Below, piece after piece: positions 32,599-40,932 of a stretch of DNA of 64,000 nt. This stretch comes from Bacteroidales bacterium. GTDB lineage: Bacteria > Bacteroidota > Bacteroidia > Bacteroidales > P3. A model generated the notes under the pieces. It was not told the origin of the DNA. It saw nothing but the letters and a program-made list of their open reading frames with translations, and searched no databases. A program made the position numbers and the translations under genes. The stretch is taken from assembly GCA_009785425.1 (NCBI GenBank), contig WQWI01000007.1, positions 1-64,000 of the forward strand. The letters run 5' to 3'. The first letter of the stretch is position 1, and every line of letters starts with the position of its first letter.

Positions 32599-33690
32599 AT
32601 GAATAAGAACTACTACTGTGTAATCATGGCAGGTGGGGTAGGAGCCCGTTTTTGGCCTATGAGTCGCACATCGCAACCCAAGCAATTTATTGATATTCTC
32701 GGAACAGGCGAAAGTCTTTTGCAACGCACTTTTCAGCGTTTTCTAAAAGTTTGCCCGCCCGAAAATATTTTTATTGCAACGAATTCGATTTATCGAGATT
32801 TGGTTAAGCAACAATTGCCTCAAATTACCGATTCTCAGATTTTGTGTGAGCCGAGCCGTAGAAACACTGCACCATGTATTGCTTACGCAAATTACAAAAT
32901 TCACCAGATCAATCTGGATGCTACGATTGTGGTGGCTCCGTCCGACCATATTATCACGAAAGAAAGCGATTTTTCGAATGTGATCTTATCGGCAATGGAT
33001 GCAGCAACACACAATGACTGGCTGATAACATTGGGCATTCAGCCGTGTAGCCCGAATACAGGCTATGGCTACATTCAGTTCGACGAAAACGAAGTTTATG
33101 CTAAAGACAACCGTTTGAAAAAAGTGAAAACGTTTACAGAAAAACCCGAATTGGAGATGGCAAAGAAATTTCTTCAAAGCGGGGATTTCCTTTGGAATGC
33201 AGGAATTTTTATTTGGAAATTGAAGAATTCCATGAAAGCATTTAAGCAGTTTTTGCCGGAAATAGACGAGCTGTTTCAATCGGGACTTCCATATTACAAC
33301 ACACCCGAAGAACGCGATTTCATTGAGAAAACCTATCCAATGTCTAAAAATATCTCCATCGACTATGGTATCATGGAAAAAGCCGAAAATGTGTATGTGC
33401 TTGCCTCTGAATTTGGCTGGTCGGATTTAGGAACGTGGGGCTCTCTCTACGAACATCTCCCGAAAGACGACAACCAAAATGCTGTTGTTGGGCGAAATGT
33501 ACTGCTGTATGGCACAAAAAACTGTATCATCAATTTTCCAAAAGATAAACTTGCCGTAATTCAAGGTTTGGAGGATTACATTGTTGCCGAAGATAGTGGT
33601 ATTCTGCTGATTTGCAGAAAAGAAGATGAACAGAATATTCGCCAATATGTGGCTGATGTTGCCATTGAAAAAGGGGAGAAATACATTTAA
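32599..33690 (+). CDS. manC: mannose-1-phosphate guanylyltransferase
   Basis: 363 residues. It makes GDP-mannose from mannose-1-phosphate and GTP, for glycan synthesis. The nucleotidyltransferase signature is VIMAGGVGARFWPMSRTSQP-K with LCEPSRRNTAPC; DHIITKESDF and FTEKPELE are family blocks, and GDFLWNAGIFIWK completes the active site. The length (about 360) fits the single-domain GTase without the phosphomannose isomerase fusion. The start is the ATG at 32599, 16 bases after the -7 box; the out-of-frame ATG at 32592 meets a stop after four codons. The S46 peptidase follows after 11 bases. Confidence 0.94.
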   Translation: MNKNYYCVIMAGGVGARFWPMSRTSQPKQFIDILGTGESLLQRTFQRFLKVCPPENIFIATNSIYRDLVKQQLPQITDSQILCEPSRRNTAPCIAYANYKIHQINLDATIVVAPSDHIITKESDFSNVILSAMDAATHNDWLITLGIQPCSPNTGYGYIQFDENEVYAKDNRLKKVKTFTEKPELEMAKKFLQSGDFLWNAGIFIWKLKNSMKAFKQFLPEIDELFQSGLPYYNTPEERDFIEKTYPMSKNISIDYGIMEKAENVYVLASEFGWSDLGTWGSLYEHLPKDDNQNAVVGRNVLLYGTKNCIINFPKDKLAVIQGLEDYIVAEDSGILLICRKEDEQNIRQYVADVAIEKGEKYI

Positions 33691-33701
33691 TACATAAAAA
33701 A

Positions 33702-35849
33702 ATGAAAAAAACACTCAAACTATTCGTTGCGTTCTTTATTTTACTATCCTCGCAACTGTACGCGAACGAAGGCAAGTGGATCCCAATGTTGTTGGATCAA
33801 AACATGGAAAACATGCAACGCCTTGGCTTGAGGCTTACTGCAGAAGAAATTTACAGTATAAATCAGACAAGTTTGAAAGATGCTGTCGTTCATTTTGGTG
33901 GATTTTGTACCGGTACATTGATTTCTCCGTACGGTTTAGTTTTGACTAACCATCACTGCGGACGTAGCCAAATTCAAGCACATTCGACATTAGAGAACAA
34001 CCTTATGCAAGACGGTTTTTGGGCGATGTCGAGAGACGAGGAATTGCCCAATCCGGGGCTGTTTGCACGTTTTCTGGTTCGTGTGGAAGATGTAACCGAA
34101 GAGGTTTTAGCAACATTGAACAACGAAATGTCCGAAAGCGAACGTGATGAACAAATTCGCAGAATTTCGACAGAAATTGAGAATAGAGCAACTGAAGGAA
34201 CGCATTACGATGCGAGGGTTGCATCCTTTTTCGAGGGTAATGAATTCTTTTTACAAGTTTTCGAAACATTTTTAGATGTTCGCTTGGTGGGAGCACCGCC
34301 AAATTCGATCGGAATGTTTGGCGGGAGCACCGACAATTGGACTTGGCCACGACATGTCGGCGATTTGGCATTGTTCAGAATTTATACAGCTCCTGATGGA
34401 AGTCCGGCACCATTTGCAGAAGAAAATATTCCGATGAGATCGAGACACTATCTTCCAATTTCGCTCGACGGTATTAACGATGGCGATTTTGCTATGATTT
34501 TGGGATTTCCGGGCAGAACAGACCGCTTTGCTACATCTTTTAGGCTCAACCACTTGCTTGATTTCAGACATCCGACAGTTATCGAGGTTCGAACCGAAAG
34601 ATTAGGAATCATCGATGAGTTTGCTGAAACATACCCTGATATCAGGTGGCTTTATGCAGGCAGATACTTAGGTATTGCAAATCTTTGGAAAAACAGCATT
34701 GCACAAACAGAGCAGTTGAGAAAATATGGAATTGTCGATAGAAAAGTACAAATTGAAAACGATTTTCGAGAGTTTGCCAGACGAAATCCGCAATTTGCCG
34801 ATGTACTCTCCGATATTGAGAGTGCTTATCAAGTGTTCAATCAATACGAACATGCAATTCGTTTTCAAGCCGAAGCAATCGGAAATATCGAGCCTTTTAT
34901 GGTTGCAAATCACTTTGCAAGTCTTCAAACAGCATTGCAAAGGCATGAAGAAGAGGAAAATGAATATACTTTAGAAGAAGTATTAGACGCGATCGAACGT
35001 ATAACAAATACCGTTGAACGCATTTTTGGAAACTCTTATCCGAGGGTGGAGCTAAGAAACACTGAAAGTATGTTGAGACTGTATTCGGAAAGAGTGCCGA
35101 GAAATCAGCAGCCCGAGGAATTTGTTACTTGGGTTGAGCAAAACAGAAATGATTTTGCACGAATGGCACAAGAACTTCACGGAAGTGTGTTTGCGAGCAG
35201 GGAAGGGGCATTGGCAGTTTTGAATAATTGGGATAAAACTATTTTTGAAAACGACAAAGCCTTCAAAATGGCACGAATTTTTGCCGGGCATTCAAAGGGA
35301 ATCACGGAAATGCTTGTTCCAACTAACGAAAAACTACGCAGAGCCAATCGTTTATTTGTACAAGGTTATCGAGAAATGAACCCCGATCGTTTGATTGCAC
35401 CAAATGCAAATTCGACTATGCGTCTAACTTATGGACAGATATTGGGTTATTCTCCGGAAGACGGCGTTCATTTCAGTCACAAAACCACGCTCACAGGCGT
35501 GATGGAAAAAGAAAATCCGGATTGTCACGAATTTGTTGTCCCTGCGAGGTTGCGAGAACTTTATGAAACAAGAGATTTCGGAATTTATGCCGAAGATGGA
35601 AATATTATCGTGAATTTCATTACCAACAATGACATTATAGGTGGAAACTCAGGAAGTTCCTTATTGAATGCCGATGGCGAAATTATCGGTCTCGTTTTCA
35701 GCGGAAACCGGGAGTCGACAGGTGGTACTATTTTCCTTGGAGAAAATGCACGAGCTATCCACGCAGATATTCGCTACGTGCTGTTCATCATCGACAAATT
35801 TGCAGGTGCGAGACATTTGATCCAAGAAATGTCGCTACGTGCAAGGTAA
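33702..35849 (+). CDS. S46-family dipeptidyl-peptidase (DPP7/DPP11-like)
   Basis: 715 residues with signal peptide (1-21). S46 peptidases release dipeptides in the periplasm and feed peptide-fermenting Bacteroidota. The catalytic His is in VLTNHHCG (about 82), the substrate N-terminus pocket is in STDNWTWPRHVGDLALF, and the nucleophile is in IIGGNSGSSLLN (about 648). The residue 18 positions after the catalytic Ser, which separates DPP7 (Gly) from DPP11 (Arg), is Gly (FSGN), pointing to DPP7-type preference for hydrophobic P1. The neighbouring residues (FSGNRES) differ from the usual FDGNWE. It is 11 bases after manC and probably co-transcribed. Confidence 0.92.
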   Translation: MKKTLKLFVAFFILLSSQLYANEGKWIPMLLDQNMENMQRLGLRLTAEEIYSINQTSLKDAVVHFGGFCTGTLISPYGLVLTNHHCGRSQIQAHSTLENNLMQDGFWAMSRDEELPNPGLFARFLVRVEDVTEEVLATLNNEMSESERDEQIRRISTEIENRATEGTHYDARVASFFEGNEFFLQVFETFLDVRLVGAPPNSIGMFGGSTDNWTWPRHVGDLALFRIYTAPDGSPAPFAEENIPMRSRHYLPISLDGINDGDFAMILGFPGRTDRFATSFRLNHLLDFRHPTVIEVRTERLGIIDEFAETYPDIRWLYAGRYLGIANLWKNSIAQTEQLRKYGIVDRKVQIENDFREFARRNPQFADVLSDIESAYQVFNQYEHAIRFQAEAIGNIEPFMVANHFASLQTALQRHEEEENEYTLEEVLDAIERITNTVERIFGNSYPRVELRNTESMLRLYSERVPRNQQPEEFVTWVEQNRNDFARMAQELHGSVFASREGALAVLNNWDKTIFENDKAFKMARIFAGHSKGITEMLVPTNEKLRRANRLFVQGYREMNPDRLIAPNANSTMRLTYGQILGYSPEDGVHFSHKTTLTGVMEKENPDCHEFVVPARLRELYETRDFGIYAEDGNIIVNFITNNDIIGGNSGSSLLNADGEIIGLVFSGNRESTGGTIFLGENARAIHADIRYVLFIIDKFAGARHLIQEMSLRAR

Positions 35850-35850
35850 A

Positions 35851-36021
35851 CTAGTTTTCCGATTTGCCTTTTTTGAGGTAATTTTCGATTTTGTCGGCTT
35901 CTTGGGGATTAGCTTTTCTGAAAGCAACGGGGTTTTCACTGTATTCACGCAAGGCAATTTTGTGATACACTTGCTCCTTCATGTTTCGAAGTTCTTCCAA
36001 GGATTTGATTTTGTCGCTCAT
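35851..36021 (-). CDS. 56-residue protein, last gene of the metal operon
   Basis: The minus-strand frame MSDKIKSLEELRNMKEQVYH continues to NPQEADKIENYLKKGKSEN. It is short, helical and charged, with no membrane segment. Its first 20 residues resemble the N-terminal helix of small 2Fe-2S ferredoxin-like (HndB/NuoE-type) proteins, but the cysteine part is missing. It starts 21 bases after the HMA gene stop and ends one base after the convergent S46 peptidase stop, so it fills the space exactly, which supports its being real. The function is unknown. Confidence 0.55.
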   Translation of the reverse strand: MSDKIKSLEELRNMKEQVYHKIALREYSENPVAFRKANPQEADKIENYLKKGKSEN

Positions 36022-36042
36022 TTTTTATCTTTTTTAGCAGTT

Positions 36043-36357
36043 TCAACTACACCTTCTTGGTGCTACATTCACGATATCTTCGTGACGATCTCTTACTTCA
36101 AAACCTAACCTTATCAATGTTTGGCGAAGGGTGTCTGGATTTGTGCGGCGAGGGTTGTAGGTAATTACAATACTTCTACCGGGCATGTCAATTCTGTAGT
36201 TTGTCACGCCTCTCTCGTGAGGTAGGTTTCGCTCAATTACTCTAACACACGAACTACAATGGTAGTTCAAGAAAAATGTAACTGTTTGGTTTCTGTTTTG
36301 TGCCATTGCAGTGCTGGTTAATGCAAGTGCGAAGATGGCGAGGATGATTTTTTTCAT
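36043..36357 (-). CDS. secreted heavy-metal-associated (HMA) domain protein
   Basis: 104 residues from the ATG at 36357. Signal peptide MKKIILAIFALALTSTAMAQ, then an HMA-like fold with NYHCSSCVRVIERNLPHERG in place of the usual MxCxxC, and two beta strands (SIVITYNP, then LGFEVRDR). The CxxC pair would bind Cu(I) or a similar ion in the periplasm. The frame extends to 36447 across a repeat, but the signal peptide fixes the start. It lies downstream of a TonB receptor on the same strand and probably works with it in metal uptake or handling. Confidence 0.85.
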   Translation of the reverse strand: MKKIILAIFALALTSTAMAQNRNQTVTFFLNYHCSSCVRVIERNLPHERGVTNYRIDMPGRSIVITYNPRRTNPDTLRQTLIRLGFEVRDRHEDIVNVAPRRCS

Positions 36358-36376
36358 GGTTTTATTTTTTTGGTTT

Positions 36377-36404
36377 GTAGGGGCGAGGCATGCCTCGCCC
36401 CTAC
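36377..36404. repeat. family C palindrome (exact copy)
   Basis: GTAGGGGCGAGGCATG / CATGCCTCGCCCCTAC, a perfect 28-base palindrome identical to 24010-24037. It sits between the TonB receptor stop and the HMA gene start, inside the presumed operon. Confidence 0.8.
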
Positions 36405-36412
36405 AATGGTTT

Positions 36413-38695
36413 TTAATTTCTACCAAACGGCGTCCAACGGATTCCAATGTAAAACTTTCGCTCCATCAGCGAACCATAAATGATGCTTGCATCAAAATTC
36501 GGTCCGAACGGATTGCCGGGGTTTATGATTGGGTTACTTTGAAGGGAATTCAAGATATTTTCGCTACCGGCATAGATATCGAGATTTCTGAAACGCCGTG
36601 TGATTTGTGCGTGAAGTATCGGAAAGGGACTTGAACGCTCTTCCCACAAACCGTGCGTATTATCCGGCAAACGCACACTACCGTGAAATTGTGTAGTAAC
36701 ATCAAACTGCCACGTGTTTAGATTGTTAGTCAAATTATTAACCATCAAAAATTTCCACGGTGCAACAAACGGACTTTGACGTAATTCTCCGTCAATCGTT
36801 TGTCGAGAATCGTTGTAACGTCCTGCCAATGTGAGTATCCAGTTGCTGTTCGGCAAAATATCTGTTCGGATTTCCAACTGTGCATTGTTCGAAAACGAAC
36901 GATCTCTTGACATATAAAAATGTGCTTCTTGATGGTTACGGTCTACATTCACAAGCAATTGATTGTTAAAAACTGTTCGATAAGCACCCAACGCAACAGA
37001 AATCGTACGTTCTTCATCAATTGCAAAAATATGATGATAATTCAAACCGAAATTCCAAGCATCTTCCAAGCCCATTTCTTCACCAATATTAAAAATACGA
37101 GAACTTGCCAACAGGTTCATGTTTTCGGCAACCGGGATAGGGGAGCGAAAGGCTCGTCCGAAAGAACCACGCAAGGTACCATGTTCCGAAACGCTCAATC
37201 TGCCATGTAAACGTGGCGTAACCATGTGATGCTCGTAAAGCGTGTTGAAATCGTAACGCAAGCCGGCAACAACTGTAAATCTATCATTTGCGAAAGTATA
37301 TTGTCCGAAAATTCCGGGAATATTTTCTGTTTTTCTACGGTTGTCTAACGTTGCCCAAACGGTGTCCATACGGAGAATGTCGCCACCGAAATTCTCTCGA
37401 ATATCGTTGTGTTGAAAACTTGCACCTAAATTCAAATTATGTCCATCGGAAAGCGTGTTGTCATAAATGATATTGGCATACAAATTGAATTCGGTAGCAT
37501 CATAAGACCTTGGGCCATACAGTGTTCGCAAGTCCATATATGTTGCCGAAAGTTGTGTGCCAATGCTTGATGTTTCGGTGAGTCGAAAACCGTTTCTTGT
37601 AAAAATCTGCCCTCGATTGGTGCGATTGGTAAAGCCCCAATGCGTGTCATTATTTACGCCCGGTCTGAATCCCATTTGTCCGCCAACTCTATCGTCAAAC
37701 ACAAACATCGCTGTCGTAATGCTTGTGCGTGTAGGGGTAACATAACTAAAACGAGTGGCCATATTGAATTGCCGAGATTTAGGTTTATCCATAAAACCAT
37801 CGCCGTGATGGTCGGGATCACTCGGACAATGGCCAATATGGTCTTTCTCTTGTTGAAATTGTGAGTAATGTGCAAAAACTGTGATGCCGAGTCTATCGTT
37901 GATTTGGTTGTTTTGAATCACATTGGCTTCCAATTGGTGGTGACTGTCGTAAAACAAGTTTATGAATAACGGATCGGCAGTTTGCGGACTACGATATTCG
38001 AGATTGATTTGTCCGGCCAATCCTTCAAAACCATTGATAACGGAGGCAGTTCCTTTTGAAATTTGAATAGCCTGCATATACGAACCCGGCACATAGAGCA
38101 TTCCGAAAGGAGCCGAAAGTCCACGAAAAAACGGCATATTTTCAAACATCAACTGTGTGTGAAGTCCCGTCAATCCAAGCATCTGAATTTGCCTTGCTCC
38201 CGTAATGGCATCGGCAAAACTGACGTCAACGGTGGCACTGTTTTCAAAACTTTCCGCAAGGTTACAACACGCCAACTGACAAAGTCCGACAATCGTAATG
38301 ACGTCCATCCGTTGCGGATTTAATTGGTCAATAAAATGTCCGCGCTGACGTTCGACAATTTCAACTCCCTCAATCGTAAGGTTTGGGTCTTGCACAAGAA
38401 CAATTCTTATGTTGTTATCGTTGGGTCTCACTTCTATTGTGTCGCTAATCCATCCGAGAAACCTAACAACCAAAAGATTTCCGTCTGCCGGAGTTTTTCG
38501 AAGTTCGAATCTCCCGTGGCTGTCCGCCACTGTTCCGCTATATGTTTTTAGCCAATGCACAGTGGCTCCGGGAAGTGGTTCTGTCCTGTTTATCAAAGAA
38601 GTACCATCTCGAGTAACAACCGTTCCGGAAATAGTTTGAGAAAAAAGAGGTTGGCTTAAACACAAAAGGAATAGGCCGAAAAATATATGTTTCAT
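36413..38695 (-). CDS. TonB-dependent receptor with carboxypeptidase-like domain, probably metal-related
   Basis: 760 residues. Signal peptide (1-19); a carboxypeptidase-regulatory-like beta domain (about 20-105: ISGTVVTRDGTSLINRTEPL, DSHGRFELRKTP); a plug with ITGARQIQMLGLTGLHTQLM and ISKGTASVINGFEGLAGQINL; then a barrel ending YIGIRWTPFGRN. A His/Asp-rich loop (HIGHCPSDPDHHGDGFMDKP) and Cys residues near the plug (LCQLACCNLAE) could bind metal. The neighbours are an HMA protein downstream and a Cys-rich HYC/CC protein upstream, as in Bacteroidota loci thought to handle copper. The substrate is inferred from context only. Confidence 0.9.
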   Translation of the reverse strand: MKHIFFGLFLLCLSQPLFSQTISGTVVTRDGTSLINRTEPLPGATVHWLKTYSGTVADSHGRFELRKTPADGNLLVVRFLGWISDTIEVRPNDNNIRIVLVQDPNLTIEGVEIVERQRGHFIDQLNPQRMDVITIVGLCQLACCNLAESFENSATVDVSFADAITGARQIQMLGLTGLHTQLMFENMPFFRGLSAPFGMLYVPGSYMQAIQISKGTASVINGFEGLAGQINLEYRSPQTADPLFINLFYDSHHQLEANVIQNNQINDRLGITVFAHYSQFQQEKDHIGHCPSDPDHHGDGFMDKPKSRQFNMATRFSYVTPTRTSITTAMFVFDDRVGGQMGFRPGVNNDTHWGFTNRTNRGQIFTRNGFRLTETSSIGTQLSATYMDLRTLYGPRSYDATEFNLYANIIYDNTLSDGHNLNLGASFQHNDIRENFGGDILRMDTVWATLDNRRKTENIPGIFGQYTFANDRFTVVAGLRYDFNTLYEHHMVTPRLHGRLSVSEHGTLRGSFGRAFRSPIPVAENMNLLASSRIFNIGEEMGLEDAWNFGLNYHHIFAIDEERTISVALGAYRTVFNNQLLVNVDRNHQEAHFYMSRDRSFSNNAQLEIRTDILPNSNWILTLAGRYNDSRQTIDGELRQSPFVAPWKFLMVNNLTNNLNTWQFDVTTQFHGSVRLPDNTHGLWEERSSPFPILHAQITRRFRNLDIYAGSENILNSLQSNPIINPGNPFGPNFDASIIYGSLMERKFYIGIRWTPFGRN

Positions 38696-38717
38696 AAATT
38701 TGTTTTTTTGTTAAGAG

Positions 38718-38751
38718 TAAAAAGGTCTAAAGATAACTAAAAAGGTTTAAA
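38718..38751. promoter_or_regulatory. direct-repeat pair, candidate operator before the TonB receptor gene
   Basis: TAAAAAGGTCTAAA (38718-38731) and TAAAAAGGTTTAAA (38738-38751) are near-identical and exactly 20 bases apart. The first overlaps a minus-strand -7-like TATCTTTA (plus TAAAGATA, 38728-38735) 29 bases or so before the receptor start. Two helical turns of spacing is typical for a dimeric regulator. Inference. Confidence 0.4.
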
Positions 38752-38763
38752 AATTTAGACTTT

Positions 38764-39186
38764 TCACAACAAAAATTCGGTTGTTTGCTTTGCCAATAAC
38801 TGTATAGAAAGCCCTATATTGCTCAAAAAAACATGGCAATGAAGCGAGCAGCAATTTTTACAAACAACATTTTTTATACTAAAGAAATCTGCGATATAAA
38901 AAACCGGGTAGTTATCGATTTTTAGATCGTGATGCGTTGAAAAGAAATCAGCATCTAATTGCGTGAAATGGCTAATGTTTTGGCAACAATCAGATGTGTG
39001 CTCGTGTGAACAACACATTTCAGGCGAACAACTGTGCCCCTCGCAATTCGCATTTTGAGCCATCAAAAACAAAAAACTTTTGTTTTTTGCCGAACAGTAA
39101 TGTTCTATCAAATTCAATCCGTTGGTCGCTGTGAGAAAGCAGACCAAAGTAATGCATGTAACAATATGTTTGAAAATAAATTGCAT
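38764..39186 (-). CDS. small Cys-rich exported protein, HYC_CC_PP-like
   Basis: 140 residues from the ATG at 39186 (the frame opens with a GTG two codons earlier). A hydrophobic N-terminus (IFKHIVTCITLVCFLTATNG) is followed by HYCSAKNKSFLFL, then CSPEMCCSHEHTSDCCQ, and a late CKNCC-x-LHCH. The HYC and CC pairs resemble the Bacteroidota HYC_CC_PP family, often found before TonB receptors, although I do not see its PP element. Nine or more cysteines plus histidines suggest metal binding in the periplasm. It is the first gene of a four-gene minus-strand operon. The name is from recall. Confidence 0.7.
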   Translation of the reverse strand: MQFIFKHIVTCITLVCFLTATNGLNLIEHYCSAKNKSFLFLMAQNANCEGHSCSPEMCCSHEHTSDCCQNISHFTQLDADFFSTHHDLKIDNYPVFYIADFFSIKNVVCKNCCSLHCHVFLSNIGLSIQLLAKQTTEFLL

Positions 39187-39207
39187 TGGCACATATTTCT
39201 ACCACTA

Positions 39208-39215
39208 CAAAATTA
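39208..39215 (-). promoter_or_regulatory. -7 box of the metal operon
   Basis: CAAAATTA on plus is TAATTTTG on minus, consensus TAnnTTTG, 21 bases before the ATG at 39186. Confidence 0.5.
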
Positions 39216-39255
39216 CTAAGAAAAAATGAAAAAAACAAGTTTTTTCAGAAAATTT

Positions 39256-40659
39256 TTATGCTTGCATTTTTTTATACGTTTGAATCGCTAACTGCTTGGC
39301 TGCCTCATGTTCATTAGGAATCGTGCCTTCCAAAATGGCTTCTTTCACGGCATCTTTAATAATTCCTACGGTTTTCGAAGGCTGAAGGCTGAACATCTCC
39401 ATGATTTCTTCGCCTGTAATCGGAAGTTTGAAATTGCGAATACGATCTTTTTCTTCCAGCTCAATCAATTTTTTCTCAACTAACTCGAAATTACCTTTGT
39501 AACGCAAGACTTTTTCACGGTTTTTCGATGTGATGTCTGCTTTGCAAAGTAGCATCAAATCATCAATATCGTCTCCGGCTTCAAAGAGCAAGCGTCGAAC
39601 TGCGGAATCGGTTACAACATCTTCTGCAAGCACGATTGGACGCAAATGCAACTCCACTAACTTTTGGACATAACGCATTTTTTCGTTCATCGGCAAACGC
39701 AAGCGCTTAAAGATTTTCGGCACCATTTTTGCTCCGATAAATTCATGAGCATGAAACGTCCAGCCGACTTTTTGGTCATATCTTTTGGTTTGTGGCTTTG
39801 CGATATCGTGTAGTAGTGCAGCCCAACGTAACCAAAGATTATCCGTGACTTTTGCAGTGTTGTCCAACACTTCTAACGTGTGCAGAAAATTATCTTTGTG
39901 AGCATTTGTTCCGACTTTTTCAATGCCTTTCAAATTCGTGATTTCGGGCAAAATCTTTTCAAGAATTCCTGACGCATCTAAGAGTTTGAAGCCATAAGAG
40001 GGTTTTGGAGAGCCTATGATTTTATTGAGTTCTTCGGCAATTCGTTCTTCCGAAAGGATTTCGAGACGATGTAGATTTCGCTGAATGGCTTCAAAAGTTT
40101 CCGGATCAATATCGAAATACAATTGGGAAGCAAATCGTACGGCACGAAGCATTCGCAGCGGGTCATCGGAAAACGTAATATCAGGGTCTAACGGCGTACG
40201 AATAAGCATATCACGCAAATCTTCAACGCCATAAAAAGGATCGATCAATTCGCCAAAGGTAGCTTTGTTCAGCGAAAGAGCCATAGCATTAATCGTGAAA
40301 TCTCGACGATTTTGGTCGTCTTCCAAAGTTCCATCCTCCACATGCGGTTTGCGAGAATTTTCGACATAAGATTCTTTTCGAGCTCCGACAAACTCAATTT
40401 CAAAATCTTCATAATGCAGCATCGCTGTTCCGAAATTTTTGAATACCGAAATTTTTGTACTGTCACCGATAATTTTGCCTACGGTTTCCGCCAATTCTAC
40501 ACCCGATCCAATCGTCATAATGTCGATGTCTTTTGACGGACGATTGAGCATCAAATCTCTCACGAAACCGCCAATTACATACGTTTCGATTTGTTTTTCT
40601 TCGGCAATTCTTGAAACCAAATCAAAGATGGGGTGTGTGAGTTTATCAGCAAGATTCAT
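39256..40659 (-). CDS. cca: CCA-adding enzyme / poly(A) polymerase-type nucleotidyltransferase with HD domain
   Basis: 467 residues from the ATG at 40659. The class II nucleotidyltransferase head has [20 protein letters not shown], carrying the GG and DxD catalytic motifs, followed by [10 protein letters not shown] and the neck block [15 protein letters not shown] with [10 protein letters not shown]. An HD domain follows ([15 protein letters not shown], about 260-380). It most likely adds or repairs the 3' CCA of tRNAs; the tRNA-Leu in this window does not encode a complete CCA. The frame extends 11 codons upstream to 40692, but the -7 box lies inside that stretch, so the ATG at 40659 is used. 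The leader is only about three bases. Confidence 0.94.
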   Translation of the reverse strand: MNLADKLTHPIFDLVSRIAEEKQIETYVIGGFVRDLMLNRPSKDIDIMTIGSGVELAETVGKIIGDSTKISVFKNFGTAMLHYEDFEIEFVGARKESYVENSRKPHVEDGTLEDDQNRRDFTINAMALSLNKATFGELIDPFYGVEDLRDMLIRTPLDPDITFSDDPLRMLRAVRFASQLYFDIDPETFEAIQRNLHRLEILSEERIAEELNKIIGSPKPSYGFKLLDASGILEKILPEITNLKGIEKVGTNAHKDNFLHTLEVLDNTAKVTDNLWLRWAALLHDIAKPQTKRYDQKVGWTFHAHEFIGAKMVPKIFKRLRLPMNEKMRYVQKLVELHLRPIVLAEDVVTDSAVRRLLFEAGDDIDDLMLLCKADITSKNREKVLRYKGNFELVEKKLIELEEKDRIRNFKLPITGEEIMEMFSLQPSKTVGIIKDAVKEAILEGTIPNEHEAAKQLAIQTYKKMQA

Positions 40660-40665
40660 AGCTTG

Positions 40666-40673
40666 CAAAGATA
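40666..40673 (-). promoter_or_regulatory. -7 box of cca, giving a near-leaderless transcript
   Basis: CAAAGATA on plus (TATCTTTG on minus); its last base is only seven bases from the ATG at 40659, so the predicted 5' leader is about 3 nt. Confidence 0.6.
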
Positions 40674-40698
40674 CGATTTTTTTTTGAAACAACCAAGT

Positions 40699-40847
40699 AG
40701 CAAACAGATTCCTCAGTCGCTATGCTCGGAATGACTACGACTGCATACGTGGAGAGGGAGAGTGGGGCAACGGAGTTGCTCCCACTCTCCCTTTTCTCTC
40801 CCTATTTAATCGCCGTCATCCCGAACGTAGTGAGGGATCTCCTTGCT
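40699..40847. repeat. family A composite nested palindrome, copy 2
   Basis: The outer arm AGCAAACAGATTCCTCAG to CGGAATGAC (40699-40735) matches copy 1. The central hairpin (40756-40771 with 40775-40791, one bulged T, 16 bp; core GTGGGGCAAC-GGA-GTTGCTCCCAC) has the same design but a different sequence. The right arm GTCATCCCGAAC to GGGATCTCCTTGCT (40815-40847) has diverged. It precedes a plus-strand promoter, as copy 1 does. Confidence 0.7.
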
Positions 40848-40894
40848 ACAAGGCTGTACAACGGTTACTGTTTGTCAATGTCATTTTTTTTTTG

Positions 40895-40902
40895 TATCTT
40901 TG
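40895..40902 (+). promoter_or_regulatory. -7 box of the MBL-fold hydrolase gene
   Basis: TATCTTTG, 30 bases before the ATG at 40933. Confidence 0.6.
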
Positions 40903-40932
40903 TGGAACAAAAATATAAAAACACCTATTACC

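Noticed and set aside
35839-36108. 89-residue plus-strand open frame after the S46 peptidase
   Set aside because: It is the shadow of the minus-strand 56-residue gene and the HMA gene end; phenylalanine-rich translation is typical of antisense frames here.
40660-40692. Longer N-terminus of the CCA-adding enzyme
   Set aside because: The promoter box lies inside this segment; the ATG at 40659 begins the conserved protein.
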